A DNA stretch of 64,000 bases from Paracoccus aminovorans (lineage in GTDB: Bacteria > Pseudomonadota > Alphaproteobacteria > Rhodobacterales > Rhodobacteraceae). The notes below the pieces were generated by a model that ran no database searches, was not told the origin of the DNA, and saw only the letters and a list, made by a program, of their open reading frames with translations. The position numbers were made by a program, and so were the translations under genes. The stretch spans positions 1-64,000 of the forward strand of contig NZ_LN832562.1 in the NCBI RefSeq assembly GCF_900005615.1, in the 5' to 3' direction. Each line of letters begins with the position of its first letter. The first letter of the stretch is position 1. Below are positions 45,802 through 55,514 of this stretch, in pieces.

Positions 45802-47357
45802 GCATGCGCTTCCTGCCCATCGGTCCCCGCACCCTGCTCGCGGAACTGGACGACCTCGACCAGACGCTGGCGCTGTTCGACGCGCTTCTGGCCGATCCGG
45901 TGCCCGGCGTCTCCGAGATCGTCCCGGCCGCGCGCACGCTGATGATCCGCACCGCGCCGGGCGTGGCCGCCGACGGCCGGCTGGCCGGTGCGGTCCTGGC
46001 CCGCCAGCCGGCCCCCGGCACGCCGCCCGCCGCCCGCGCCAGCGAGACGGTCGAGCTGCCCGTGACCTATGACGGCGCGGACCTGGCCGATGTCGCCGCC
46101 CATATGGGCCTGACCGAGGCCGAGCTGAATGCCGCCCATCAAGAGACCACCTGGCAGGTCGCTTTCTGCGGCTTCGCGCCGGGCTTTGCCTATATGACCT
46201 GCGACGATCCTCGCTTCGACCTGCCGCGGCGGGCGACGCCGCGCACCCGCATCCCGGCGGGTTCGGTGGCGCTGGCCGGGCGCTTCTGCGGCGTCTATCC
46301 GCAGGAAACGCCGGGTGGCTGGCAGTTGATCGGCCGCACAGCGGTGCCGATGTGGGACCTGTCGCGCGACCCACCGGCGCTGCTGCGCCCCGGCGTGCGC
46401 TGCCGTTTCGTCGCGCGCAAGGCTGAGGTCCGCCCCTCGGCCGCCATCCCGCAGCCGCAACCCGAGCAGGGCCTGCGCGTGCTGTCCACCGCCTTTCCCA
46501 TCGTCTTTCAGGACGAGGGGCGGCCGGGGCAGGGCGGGCAAGGGGTTTCCGCCTCGGGGGCGCTGGACATGGGCGCGCTGCGCAGGGCCAATCGCGCCGT
46601 CGGCAACCCCTCGGACGCGCCGGCGCTGGAGATCACCCTGGGTCCCGTCCGGCTGCGGGCCGACCGACCCATGGTGCTGGCGCTGACCGGCGCGACCCAG
46701 GCCAGCGTCGCCGGTCACCTCATCCCGCGCGGTGCGGCTTTCGCGGTGGATGCGGGCGACGAGATCAGCATCGCTCCGCCCGGCGCGGGCATGCGCAGCT
46801 ATCTGGCCCTGCGCGGCGGGTATCGGGCTGCGCCGGTGCTGGGCTCGGCTGCGACCGATACGCTGGCCCATGTCGGTCCCGAGCCGATCATCCCGGGCGC
46901 GGTTCTGACCCCGGCGAACCGTCCCGCCACCGCCACGGCCGTGCCGGAACCCGAACCGCCGCTGCCGAAAGCCGGCGATCTGGTGGAACTGCCGGTGACC
47001 CTCGGCCCGCGCACGGATTGGTTCACGCCCAAGATGGTCCGACATTTCCTGGCTCAGGAATGGCTGGTCACGCCGCAAAGCTCGCGCGTGGGCATCCGCC
47101 TGCAGGGCGCGCCGGTCACGCGCGAGGACGCGCGCGAACTGCCCTCGGAAGGCGCCGAGACCGGCGCCGTCCAGATCCCGCATTCCGGCCAGCCGGTGCT
47201 GTTTCTGGCCGACCACCCGCTGACCGGCGGCTATCCGGTCATCGCCACGCTGCGCCCCGAGGCGCTGGACCTCGCCGGCCAGATCCCGCCCGGCGCCCGC
47301 ATCCGCTTTACCGCCGCCCACGACTTCGCCCCGATCACGCTACGGAGGCCCGCATGA
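45798..47357 (+). CDS. pxpBC: 5-oxoprolinase subunits B and C fused
   Basis: 519 residues. The first half is PxpB/KipI-like ([37 protein letters not shown]). The second is PxpC/KipA-like from about 225 ([30 protein letters not shown]). They are usually separate proteins, though fusions occur. It is joined by ATGA overlaps to the DUF1445 remnant and to the biotin carboxylase gene. Confidence 0.92.
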   Translation: MSMRFLPIGPRTLLAELDDLDQTLALFDALLADPVPGVSEIVPAARTLMIRTAPGVAADGRLAGAVLARQPAPGTPPAARASETVELPVTYDGADLADVAAHMGLTEAELNAAHQETTWQVAFCGFAPGFAYMTCDDPRFDLPRRATPRTRIPAGSVALAGRFCGVYPQETPGGWQLIGRTAVPMWDLSRDPPALLRPGVRCRFVARKAEVRPSAAIPQPQPEQGLRVLSTAFPIVFQDEGRPGQGGQGVSASGALDMGALRRANRAVGNPSDAPALEITLGPVRLRADRPMVLALTGATQASVAGHLIPRGAAFAVDAGDEISIAPPGAGMRSYLALRGGYRAAPVLGSAATDTLAHVGPEPIIPGAVLTPANRPATATAVPEPEPPLPKAGDLVELPVTLGPRTDWFTPKMVRHFLAQEWLVTPQSSRVGIRLQGAPVTREDARELPSEGAETGAVQIPHSGQPVLFLADHPLTGGYPVIATLRPEALDLAGQIPPGARIRFTAAHDFAPITLRRPA

Positions 47358-49117
47358 CGCTTTTCGCCACCGGCCCGACCCGGCCGATCAACCGCCTGCT
47401 GATCGCGAACCGCGGCGAGATCGCCGTCCGCATCATCCGCGCCTGCCGCGACGAGGGCATCCGCTCCGTCGCCATCTATGCCGACAGCGACCGCGACGCG
47501 CTGTTCGTCCGCATGGCCGACGAAGCCCATGCCTTGGGCGGCGACAAGCCCAAGGAAACCTATCTCGACGCCGGCAAGATCATCGCCATCGCCCGCAAGG
47601 CGGGCGCCGATGCCATCCATCCCGGCTATGGCTTCCTGTCGGAACGGGCCGATTTCGCGCAGGCCGTGCAGGACGCCGGGCTGATCTGGATCGGCCCCGA
47701 CCCGAAGGTGATCGAGGCGCTCGGCGACAAGATCGAGGCCCGCCGCATTGCCGAAACCGTCGGTGCGCCGCTGGTCGCCGGCACCCCCGGTCCGGTCGAA
47801 ACCCCGGCCGAGGCGCTGGCTTTCGCCAAGCAGCACGGCCTGCCCATCGCCATCAAGGCCGCTTTCGGCGGCGGCGGGCGCGGCATGAAGGTCGCCTGGC
47901 GGCTGGAAGAGGTCGAGGAGCTGTTCCAATCCGCCACCCGCGAGGCCGAGGCCGCCTTCGGCCGCGGCGAATGCTTCATCGAGCAATTCCTCGACCGCCC
48001 GCGCCATGTCGAGGCGCAGGTGCTGGCAGACCGGCACGGCACCGTCAAGGTGCTGGGCACCCGCGACTGCACCCTGCAACGCCGCAACCAGAAGCTGATC
48101 GAGGAGGCGCCCGCGCCCTTCCTCACCGACGAACAGCGCGCCCGCATCCACGATTCCGCCCGCGCCATCTGCGCCCATGCCGGCTATTCCGGCGCCGGGA
48201 CGGTGGAATACCTGCTCTCGGCCAATGGCACGATCTCCTTCCTCGAAGTGAACACGCGGCTTCAGGTCGAACATCCGGTGACCGAGGAAACCACCGGCAT
48301 CGACCTGGTGCGCGCCATGATCCGCGTCGCGCAAGGCGCAAGGCTGGCCGACGAGACCGTGCCCGAACCGCGCGGCCATGCCATCGAGTTCCGCATCAAT
48401 GTCGAGGACCCCGCGCGCGGCTTTCTGCCCACGCCCGGCCCGGTCGAGGTCTTCGATGCGCCCTCGGGGCCGGGCGTCCGGCTGGACAGCGGCGTGGCCC
48501 AGGGCTCGGTGGTGCCGGGCAGCTTCGATTCGTTGATGGCCAAGCTGATCGTGACGGGCGCCACCCGCGCCGAGGCCCTGCAACGCGCCGTCCGTGCGCT
48601 GCGCGAGTTCCACATCGAGGGCGTCGCCTCGGTGCTGCCCTTCGACCGCGCCGTGGTCGAGGCGCCGGATTTCCGTGCCGAGGACGGGAATTTCCGCGTC
48701 CATACCCGCTGGATCGAGACCGATTTCGCCGAGACCCTGGCCCAGGCGGTCGCGCCCCACGCCCGCGTCGCCCCGGTGCCGCCGGCGCCGCTGCTGCGCC
48801 TCGCCATCGAGATCGACGGCCAGCTGCATGAATTGGGCCTGCCCGGCAACCTGCTGGCGCAGATGCCGCAGGGCACGGCGGTCGGTGAAACCGCCCCCGA
48901 AGCCGATGCCGCCGCCCTGACCGCCCCCGTCGCGGGCACGCTGACGCTGTGGCAAGTCGAGGACGGCGCCGAGGTCGAGACGGGCCAGGTCGTCGCCGTC
49001 ATCGAGGCGATGAAGATGGAGACCCGCGTCGAGGCGCATCGCAAAGGCCGGCTCACTCGCGCAGCGGAAGAGGGCGCGACGCTGGGCTTCGGCGAGGCCC
49101 TGGCCCGGATCGGCTGA
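47354..49117 (+). CDS. Biotin carboxylase with fused biotin carboxyl carrier domain
   Basis: 587 residues. Biotin carboxylase fold: [17 protein letters not shown] at the start, the ATP-grasp with glycine loop [11 protein letters not shown], and [19 protein letters not shown] domain ends the protein with the biotinylation motif EAMKMET, lysine K554. No carboxyltransferase gene is in the operon. Such accC/accB-type genes are often found beside pxp genes, with an unproven role in 5-oxoproline or pyruvate metabolism. Repeat copy C follows after 14 bp. Confidence 0.92.
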   Translation: MTLFATGPTRPINRLLIANRGEIAVRIIRACRDEGIRSVAIYADSDRDALFVRMADEAHALGGDKPKETYLDAGKIIAIARKAGADAIHPGYGFLSERADFAQAVQDAGLIWIGPDPKVIEALGDKIEARRIAETVGAPLVAGTPGPVETPAEALAFAKQHGLPIAIKAAFGGGGRGMKVAWRLEEVEELFQSATREAEAAFGRGECFIEQFLDRPRHVEAQVLADRHGTVKVLGTRDCTLQRRNQKLIEEAPAPFLTDEQRARIHDSARAICAHAGYSGAGTVEYLLSANGTISFLEVNTRLQVEHPVTEETTGIDLVRAMIRVAQGARLADETVPEPRGHAIEFRINVEDPARGFLPTPGPVEVFDAPSGPGVRLDSGVAQGSVVPGSFDSLMAKLIVTGATRAEALQRAVRALREFHIEGVASVLPFDRAVVEAPDFRAEDGNFRVHTRWIETDFAETLAQAVAPHARVAPVPPAPLLRLAIEIDGQLHELGLPGNLLAQMPQGTAVGETAPEADAAALTAPVAGTLTLWQVEDGAEVETGQVVAVIEAMKMETRVEAHRKGRLTRAAEEGATLGFGEALARIG

Positions 49118-49131
49118 ACGAACTCTGGGCA

Positions 49132-49284
49132 GGCTGCCGAAGAGCGGCTTTTCAGCCCTGCTCTGGCGGAAATCGTTCCGGTTTCGGCAAGGTTCGGCGC
49201 GAAAGGCGTTTCCGACCGAATGAAGGCGAATTTGCGGGTTTGCGGTCGAGACTCCGCTATCGCGCGGAGGTTTCCCGTGGCCGG
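49132..49284 (+). repeat. 155-bp intergenic repeat, copy C
   Basis: Begins GGCTGCCGAAGAG and carries the core GGCGGAAATCGTTCCGG found in copy B. The right part shares CCGC, TCGC and GGAG blocks with B. It fills the 167-bp gap between the carboxylase and kup 3' ends, the same gap length as at copy B. Confidence 0.58.
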
Positions 49285-51186
49285 CTAGATGTTCATCTGC
49301 GCCCCGATCTCGACCACGCGCCCGGCCGGGATGCGGAAATAGTCCGAGGCCGCGGCGGCGTTGCGCGACAGCGCGATATAGAGCTTGCCCTGCCAGCTGG
49401 GCATGCGCGAGCGGGTCGAGATCCGCAGCCGCCGCCGCGACAGGATGAACGAGGTCGCCATGATGTCGAACTTCCAGCCCTGGCGGCGGCATTGCAGCAG
49501 TGCCCGCGGCACGTCCGGTTCCTCGGCATAGCCATAGACCAGCGCGACACGGCGGAAGCGGTCGTCCAGGTCCTCGATCCGCACCCGGTCCGAGGCGGGG
49601 ACATGGGGCACCTCGGCGGTGGTGATGGTCAGTATCACGTTCTGCTCGTGCAGCGACTTGAAATGCTTGAGGCTGTGCAGCAGCGCCGAGGGCGCGAGGT
49701 CCGGCGTCGAGGTCAGGAACACCGCCGTGCCCGGCACCGGCGCGATCGATTCGGATTTCTGGATCTGCGCCAGCAGCGCCGCCAAGGGCAGCTCGGCCTC
49801 GCGGTCCTTGGCCAGCACGATGGCGGTGCCGCGCATCCAGCTGGCCATGGTGACCAGCATGGCCGCGGCGATGCCCAGCGGCACATAGCCGCCGTCGCCG
49901 ATCTTCATCAGGTTCGCGCCCAGGAAGGTCACGTCCAGCACCAGGAACGGCAGCATCATCGCCACCGCCAGCCACAGTGGCAGTTTCCAGTGCTTCCAGG
50001 CCACGATCATCGCCAGCAGCGCGGTGATGACCATGGTCCCGGTCACGCTGATGCCATAGGCCGAGGCCAGGCTGGAGGACGAGCCGAAGAGCATCACCAG
50101 CGCCAGCACCGCCAGCATCAGCCAGCGGTTCACGCCGGGCATGTAGATCTGGCCCTGATGCTCGTCCGAGGTATGGCGGATCTTCATGCGCGGCAGCATG
50201 CGCAGCTGCACGGCCTGCCGGGTCAGCGAATAGGCGCCGGTGATCACCGCCTGGCTGGCGATGATCGTGGCCAGCGTCGCCAGGATCACCACCGGCAGCA
50301 GCGCCCAGGCCGGGAACAGGTGGAAGAACGGGTTCGCCATCGTCTCGGGCCGCGACAGCACCAGCGCGCCCTGGCCGAAATAGGTCAGCAGCAGGGCGGG
50401 GAAGGCCATGAACAGCCAGGCCAGCTGGATCGGCTTGCGGCCGAAATGGCCCATGTCGGCGTAAAGCGCCTCGGCCCCGGTCACCGCCAGGAACACCGCG
50501 CCCAGCACGATCAGGCCCAGCTTGCCGTTGTCCATCAGGAAGCGCAGGGCGTGCACAGGGTTCAGCGCCGCCAGCACCTCGGGGTCCTGGAGCGTCCAGT
50601 GGATGCCGCCGGCGGCCATGACCATGAACCAGACCAGCATCACCGGGCCGAAGAAGCGCGCCACGGCCTCGGTGCCGTGGTTCTGGACCAGGAACAGGGC
50701 GATGATGATGGCGATGGCGATGGGCTCGATGAACGGATCGACGCCGGGGGTGACCAGCTTCAGCCCCTCGATGGCCGACAGCACCGAGATCGCCGGGGTG
50801 ATCGCCGCATCGCCGTAGAACAGCGCCGCGCCCATCAGCCCCAGCACCAGAACCGCCCGGTTCTGCCGCCCCATGGCGCGCTGCGCCAGCGCCAGCAGCG
50901 ACAGCGTGCCGCCCTCGCCCTGGTTGTCGGCGCGCAGCAGGATCAGCACGTATTTCACCGTCACCACCAGCACCAGCGCCCAGACGATCAGCGACAGCAC
51001 GCCCAGCACGTCCTCGCGCGCCACGCCGCCGTGACGGGCGCCGGCGGCCAGCATCGCCTCGCGGAAGGCGTAAAGCGGCGAGGTGCCGATGTCGCCATAG
51101 ACGACCCCCAGCGCGGCCAGCGACAGCGGCAGAAGCCCGGGGCGGCGCATCGCGCTGTCGGACAGAGGGGTATCGAGACTTGCCAT
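49285..51186 (-). CDS. kup: Low-affinity potassium transporter Kup
   Basis: 633 residues with about 12 helices followed by a cytoplasmic tail. Kup/HAK hallmarks are GVVYGDIGTSPLYAF, RADNQGEGGTLSLLAL, GAALFYGDAAITPAISVLSA and FGSSSSLASAYGISVTG. It imports K+ with protons. Start MASLDTP at 51186. Divergent from a KdpD/KdpE-like pair 112 bp away, which is a likely regulator. Confidence 0.95.
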   Translation of the reverse strand: MASLDTPLSDSAMRRPGLLPLSLAALGVVYGDIGTSPLYAFREAMLAAGARHGGVAREDVLGVLSLIVWALVLVVTVKYVLILLRADNQGEGGTLSLLALAQRAMGRQNRAVLVLGLMGAALFYGDAAITPAISVLSAIEGLKLVTPGVDPFIEPIAIAIIIALFLVQNHGTEAVARFFGPVMLVWFMVMAAGGIHWTLQDPEVLAALNPVHALRFLMDNGKLGLIVLGAVFLAVTGAEALYADMGHFGRKPIQLAWLFMAFPALLLTYFGQGALVLSRPETMANPFFHLFPAWALLPVVILATLATIIASQAVITGAYSLTRQAVQLRMLPRMKIRHTSDEHQGQIYMPGVNRWLMLAVLALVMLFGSSSSLASAYGISVTGTMVITALLAMIVAWKHWKLPLWLAVAMMLPFLVLDVTFLGANLMKIGDGGYVPLGIAAAMLVTMASWMRGTAIVLAKDREAELPLAALLAQIQKSESIAPVPGTAVFLTSTPDLAPSALLHSLKHFKSLHEQNVILTITTAEVPHVPASDRVRIEDLDDRFRRVALVYGYAEEPDVPRALLQCRRQGWKFDIMATSFILSRRRLRISTRSRMPSWQGKLYIALSRNAAAASDYFRIPAGRVVEIGAQMNI

Positions 51187-51275
51187 GTCGGTTTCCTTGC
51201 GCCGGAATCGCCTCCGGCAGGACAGGCAGCATGACCCGGCGGCGCATAAGAGATCGACAGGGATTCGCAGGCGGG

Positions 51276-51292
51276 GCGTAAGGAAAGCGTAA
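51276..51292. promoter_or_regulatory. 11-bp-spaced direct repeat between kup and kinase gene
   Basis: GCGTAA at 51276-51281 and 51287-51292, 11 bp apart. This is the spacing used by OmpR/PhoB-family regulators, so it is a candidate site for the adjacent response regulator. Confidence 0.35.
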
Positions 51293-51298
51293 AGACCC

Positions 51299-52855
51299 AT
51301 GGACAAGCGCCGCGCCATGGCGCCAGATCCGGCCATGGACAGTCCGGATCCGCACCGTCTGCCGCCCGACGACCGCCGCTGGAGCACCGCGCCGCGGCTG
51401 GGCGGCCTGCTGGGTGCGGCGCTGCTGCTGGGGCTGGTGACCTTGGGCGCCGCGCGGCTGCATCATTTCCTGCCCGAGAACGTCTCGATCCTGCTGTTCC
51501 TGACCGCGGTCCTGGTCAGCGCCGCCGCCTTCGGCTTCTGGGTCGGCATCGCCAGCGCTCTGGGCGCCATCGCCGCTTTCAACTTCCTGTTCGTCGAGCC
51601 GCATTTCACCCTGCTCATCGCCCGGCCGCAGGACCTGGTGACGCTGGCGGTCTTTCTGCTGGCGGCCGGCCTGACCGGCATTCTGGCGGGGCGTTTGCGC
51701 GAGCAGGTCGATGCCGCCAAGGGCCGGGCGGCGGCGCTTGAGGTGGTGTCGCGGGTCAGCGGCGACCTGGCCGGCGCCGCCAGCACCGAGGACGTGGCCC
51801 GCATCGCGCTGCGCCATCTGCACGACCTGTCGCAGGGACCGGCGGCGGCGCTGGCGTCGCAGGACGGCCAGCTGCGCCTGCTGGCGGCCGAGCCCCGGGG
51901 CTATCTGCCCGAGGCCAGCGATCTGGACGCCGCCGATGTGGCCTTTCGCCGCGGCCGGGCCGAACTGGCCGCCGCCCGCGGCTGGAGCGGCGCGCGGCTG
52001 AGTTTCTATCCGCTGGGCGCCGGCGGTGCGCGGCGGCTGGTGCTGGGCCACGCCCGGCTGGCCCCCGAACGGCGCGACCGGGATTGGCGCGAGACCGGGA
52101 TCGAGGTGGTGCTGCGCCAGGCCGAGCAGGCCTTGCAGCGGCTTGCCCTGGCCGAGGCGGCCGAGGCCGAGCGCCGCCGCGCGGCGGCGGAAGAGACCCG
52201 GGCGGCGCTGCTCGCCTCGCTGTCGCACGACCTGCGCACGCCGCTGGCGACCATCCTGGGCGCGGTGACGACGCTGCGCGAACTGGGCGCGACACTGCCG
52301 CCGGCCTCGCAGGCCGACCTGCTGGCCGCCATCGAGGAGGAATCCGGCCGGCTGGCGCGCTATGTCGAGAAGCTGCTGCAACTGACCCGGCTGCAATCGG
52401 GGATCGCGGCGCAGATGGCCTGGGTCGATGCCGGCGATGTGGTGCAGGCGGCGGTGGCGCGGGCGCGGCGTAGCTGGCCGCAGGCGCAGATCGCGGCGGA
52501 ACTGGCACCGCTGCCGATGATCCGGGCCGAGGCCGGGCTGCTGGAGCAGGCCGTCTTCAACCTGGTCGAGAACGCGGTGAAATACGCGCCCGGCCCGATC
52601 CGCGTCACTGGTGCGGTCGAGGGCGAGGAACTGGTGCTGACGGTCGCGGACGGCGGGCGCGGGCTGCCGCCGGCCATCGCGGCATGGCTGGCCTCGGACC
52701 AGGCGGTGGGGGCGCCGCCGGGCACCGGGCTGGGCCTGCCGATCTGCAAGGGCATCGCCCGGGCGCTGGGCGGGCGGATGACGGCGGCCCCTGGCGGGAC
52801 GGCGCTGGCGATCTGGCTGCCGGTTCCGCGGCCGGAGGCCGGAAGCGGCGCATGA
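51299..52855 (+). CDS. Short KdpD-like sensor histidine kinase
   Basis: 518 residues. It begins directly with the four-helix DUF4118 region (about 35-135; FNFLFVEPHFTLLI is typical of KdpD). A GAF-like domain follows (about 145-270), then HisKA with H310 (SLSHDLRTPLATI) and an HATPase domain (NLVENAVKYAP, GTGLGLPICKGIA). The KdpD N-terminal universal-stress and K+-sensing part is absent, and no kdpFABC lies nearby. ATGA overlap with the regulator gene. Divergent from kup. Confidence 0.9.
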   Translation: MDKRRAMAPDPAMDSPDPHRLPPDDRRWSTAPRLGGLLGAALLLGLVTLGAARLHHFLPENVSILLFLTAVLVSAAAFGFWVGIASALGAIAAFNFLFVEPHFTLLIARPQDLVTLAVFLLAAGLTGILAGRLREQVDAAKGRAAALEVVSRVSGDLAGAASTEDVARIALRHLHDLSQGPAAALASQDGQLRLLAAEPRGYLPEASDLDAADVAFRRGRAELAAARGWSGARLSFYPLGAGGARRLVLGHARLAPERRDRDWRETGIEVVLRQAEQALQRLALAEAAEAERRRAAAEETRAALLASLSHDLRTPLATILGAVTTLRELGATLPPASQADLLAAIEEESGRLARYVEKLLQLTRLQSGIAAQMAWVDAGDVVQAAVARARRSWPQAQIAAELAPLPMIRAEAGLLEQAVFNLVENAVKYAPGPIRVTGAVEGEELVLTVADGGRGLPPAIAAWLASDQAVGAPPGTGLGLPICKGIARALGGRMTAAPGGTALAIWLPVPRPEAGSGA

Positions 52856-53568
52856 GCGAGCGCCGCCTGATCCTGGTCGTCGACGACGAGCCGCAGATCC
52901 AGCGATTCCTGGGCCACGCGCTGGCGGCGGCTGGCTATGACACCTGCCTGGCCGCCTCGGGCGCCGAGGCCCTGGCCCAGGTCGCCGCTCTGGCGCCGGA
53001 TCTGGTGATCCTGGACCTGGGCCTGCCCGACATGAACGGCAAGGAGGTGATCGAGCGGCTGCGGCTGCGCTGGGACCTGCCGGTGATCGTGCTTTCGGCC
53101 CATGACCAGGAGATGGAAAAGATCATGGCGCTGGATCTCGGCGCCGACGATTTCGTCGCCAAGCCCTTCGGCATCGGCGAATTGCTGGCCCGGCTGCGCG
53201 CCAGCCTGCGCCCGCGCCGCGCCGCCCGGGCCGAGCAGATCCGGCAGGGCGGGCTGTTGGTCGACCTGGCCGCGCATCAGGTCAGCCGCGACGGCGAGGC
53301 GCTGCGGCTGACGCCCAAGGAATTCGACCTGCTGGCGGCGCTGGCCGGCAATGCCGGGCGGGTGATGACGCATCGCCGGCTGCTGCAGCTGGTCTGGGGG
53401 CCGGCCCATGTCGACGACGTGCCCTATCTGCGGGTCTTTGTCGGCCAGCTGCGCCAGAAGCTGGAGCACGATCCGGCCCGGCCCGAACTGATCCTGACCG
53501 AGCCCGGCATCGGCTATCGCTGGGCCGCGCCCGAGCCCGGCCCCGCCGATCCCGGCGCCCCGGGCTGA
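52852..53568 (+). CDS. KdpE-like response regulator
   Basis: 238-residue OmpR-family regulator. Receiver domain with D55 (VILDLGLPD) and the acid pocket VVDDE. The winged helix at the C-terminus has RLTPKEFDLLAALAGNAGRV and LRVFVGQLRQKLE, close to KdpE. Start set by the ATGA overlap with the kinase. The likely target is kup across the shared upstream region. Confidence 0.92.
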   Translation: MSERRLILVVDDEPQIQRFLGHALAAAGYDTCLAASGAEALAQVAALAPDLVILDLGLPDMNGKEVIERLRLRWDLPVIVLSAHDQEMEKIMALDLGADDFVAKPFGIGELLARLRASLRPRRAARAEQIRQGGLLVDLAAHQVSRDGEALRLTPKEFDLLAALAGNAGRVMTHRRLLQLVWGPAHVDDVPYLRVFVGQLRQKLEHDPARPELILTEPGIGYRWAAPEPGPADPGAPG

Positions 53569-53584
53569 CGCCCCCGCCGGCAAA

Positions 53585-53618
53585 TCGTCATCCGACCGTC
53601 ACACCCTTGCCGTATGAT
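53585..53618 (+). promoter_or_regulatory. Pho box-like site and -10 of alkaline phosphatase gene
   Basis: CGTCAT (53586-53591) and CGTCAC (53597-53602) form an 11-bp-spaced direct repeat matching the GTCAT/GTCAC core of PhoB boxes. TATGAT at 53613-53618 follows after 10 bp, the usual distance from a Pho box to a -10 element. Confidence 0.5.
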
Positions 53619-53683
53619 CGTTACAGGCATCGCCTAGGCAGCGCCCATGGGCCGCGGGCCCGCCAATGCATAACGAGGCATCC

Positions 53684-55456
53684 ATGCGCAATCTCTCTGC
53701 CGTCCTTGCGGCCAGCACCATGCTGACCGGCATCGCCCTGTCGATCGGTCCCGCCGCGGCTGCGGACATCTATCCGCTCGACCGGGCGACGATCCTTGCC
53801 GGCTCGCCCTTCGACTTCAAGGTCGAGCTGGACGGCACCCATGCCGAGGGCGACATCGCGGTCACCGTGAACGGCAAACCCTATGCCGAGGTCTTCGGCA
53901 AGCCCGCCGCATTCGTGGCCGAGGAAAAGGGCGACGAGGACAAGGTGCTGGGCTCGGCGCTGATCCTGCGCGACCTCGCCCTGGCCGAGCCGGGCAGCTA
54001 CAGCGTCGAGGTCAAGGCCGGCGACGAGACGAAATCCGTCACCTGGGAGGTCTATGCCACCGGCGCGGTGCCCAAGGCCAAGAACGTCATCTTCCTCATC
54101 GGCGACGGGTTGTCGGTCGCGCACCGCACCTCGGCCCGGATCATGTCGCGCGGCATGGCCGACGGCAAGGCGAACGGCCGGCTGGCGATGGACGACCTGG
54201 ACCACATGGCCTTCATCGGCACCTCGTCCACGCATTCCATTGCCACCGACTCGGCCAATACCGCCTCGGCCTATATGACCGGGCACAAGAGCCGGGTGAA
54301 CGCGCTGGGCGTCTATGCCGACCGCACCCCCGACAGCCTGGACGACCCGCGCGTCGAAACCATCGCCGAGGCGCTGCGCCGCACCACCAACAAGTCCATC
54401 GGCATCGTCTCGACCGCCGAGCTCGAGGACGCCACCCCGGCCGCCGTGGTCTCGCACACCCGCAAACGCGGCGACAAGGCCGAGATCGTCGGCATGATCC
54501 ATGGCGTGCAGCCCGAGGTGGTTCTTGGCGGCGGCTCGGCCTATTTCCTGAAATCGGACGTGCCCGGCTCGAAGCGCAAGGACGACAAGGACTATGTCCA
54601 GCTCTTCCGCGACGCCGGCTATACGCTGGCCTCGACCAAGGCCGAGCTCGAGGCCGCCGCCGGCAGCAATACCGGCAAGCTGCTGGGCCTGTTCCATACC
54701 GGCAACATGGACACCTGGCTGGACCGCAACCAGCTGAAGAAGGGCACCGTGGACAAGTTCCCCGACCAGCCGGGCCTGGTGGACATGACCAATGCCGCGC
54801 TGGCGCAGCTGTCGAAGAACCCCGAGGGCTTCTTCCTGATGGTCGAGGGCGCCTCGGTCGACAAGATGTCCCACCCGATGGACTGGGAACGCGCCGTGCT
54901 GGAGACTATCGAGCTGGACCACGCCGTCGCGGTCGCGCGCGAGTTTGCCGCGAAGAACCCCGACACGCTGGTTGTGGTGACGGGCGACCATACGCATGGG
55001 GTTTCGCTGATCGGCACCATCGACACGGAAAAGCCCGGCGACGACATGCGCGAGAAGGTCGGCGTCTATGACGACGCGGGCTTTCCCGACTATGTCGATG
55101 CCGATGGCGACGGCTATCCCGACAGCGTGGACGTGAAGCGGCCGCTGGCGATCTTCGCCTCGAACTTCCCGGACTATTACGAGACCTGGGGCGCCAAGCT
55201 GGACGGTCCCTTCGTCCCGGCGATCCAGGACGGCGACGGCAATTACGTCGCGAACGAGGCCTACAAGGACGTTCCCGGCGCGGTGCTGCGCACGGGCAAC
55301 CTGCCGCGCGAGAACGACACCGCCGTCCATGCCGTGGACGACATCGTGTTGCAGGCGGCCGGACCGGGCGCCGAGGCGTTCAAGGGCTATATGGAGCAAT
55401 CCGACGTCTACAAGGTTCTGGCCGACACCTTCGCGCTGGGCACCGTGCAGAAATGA
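53684..55456 (+). CDS. Alkaline phosphatase, PhoA superfamily
   Basis: 590 residues with a Sec signal peptide (about 1-27). An Ig-like N-terminal domain (about 35-125) precedes the phosphatase domain. Catalytic features: D141 (IFLIGDG), the nucleophile S190 (IATDSANTASAYMTG), and GDHTHG near the end. DADGDGYPDSVD is an EF-hand-like calcium loop. It would release phosphate from esters in the periplasm. The ATG at 53684 is preferred over 53666 because of GAGG spacing. Pho-box-like repeat upstream. Confidence 0.9.
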   Translation: MRNLSAVLAASTMLTGIALSIGPAAAADIYPLDRATILAGSPFDFKVELDGTHAEGDIAVTVNGKPYAEVFGKPAAFVAEEKGDEDKVLGSALILRDLALAEPGSYSVEVKAGDETKSVTWEVYATGAVPKAKNVIFLIGDGLSVAHRTSARIMSRGMADGKANGRLAMDDLDHMAFIGTSSTHSIATDSANTASAYMTGHKSRVNALGVYADRTPDSLDDPRVETIAEALRRTTNKSIGIVSTAELEDATPAAVVSHTRKRGDKAEIVGMIHGVQPEVVLGGGSAYFLKSDVPGSKRKDDKDYVQLFRDAGYTLASTKAELEAAAGSNTGKLLGLFHTGNMDTWLDRNQLKKGTVDKFPDQPGLVDMTNAALAQLSKNPEGFFLMVEGASVDKMSHPMDWERAVLETIELDHAVAVAREFAAKNPDTLVVVTGDHTHGVSLIGTIDTEKPGDDMREKVGVYDDAGFPDYVDADGDGYPDSVDVKRPLAIFASNFPDYYETWGAKLDGPFVPAIQDGDGNYVANEAYKDVPGAVLRTGNLPRENDTAVHAVDDIVLQAAGPGAEAFKGYMEQSDVYKVLADTFALGTVQK

Positions 55457-55514
55457 CCGCATGACCGACCTGCCCGGCCTTCCGGGCAGGTCCGCCGAAC
55501 AGGAGGACCGCCGC

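Noticed and set aside
47231..52396. Very long minus-strand open frame (over 1,700 codons) covering pxpBC, the carboxylase, kup and the kinase
   Set aside because: It is antisense or out of frame to recognised genes; high GC removes stop codons and the translation has no family features.
53666..53683. Upstream ATG of the alkaline phosphatase
   Set aside because: It adds six polar residues before the signal peptide, and the ribosome site fits the ATG at 53684.
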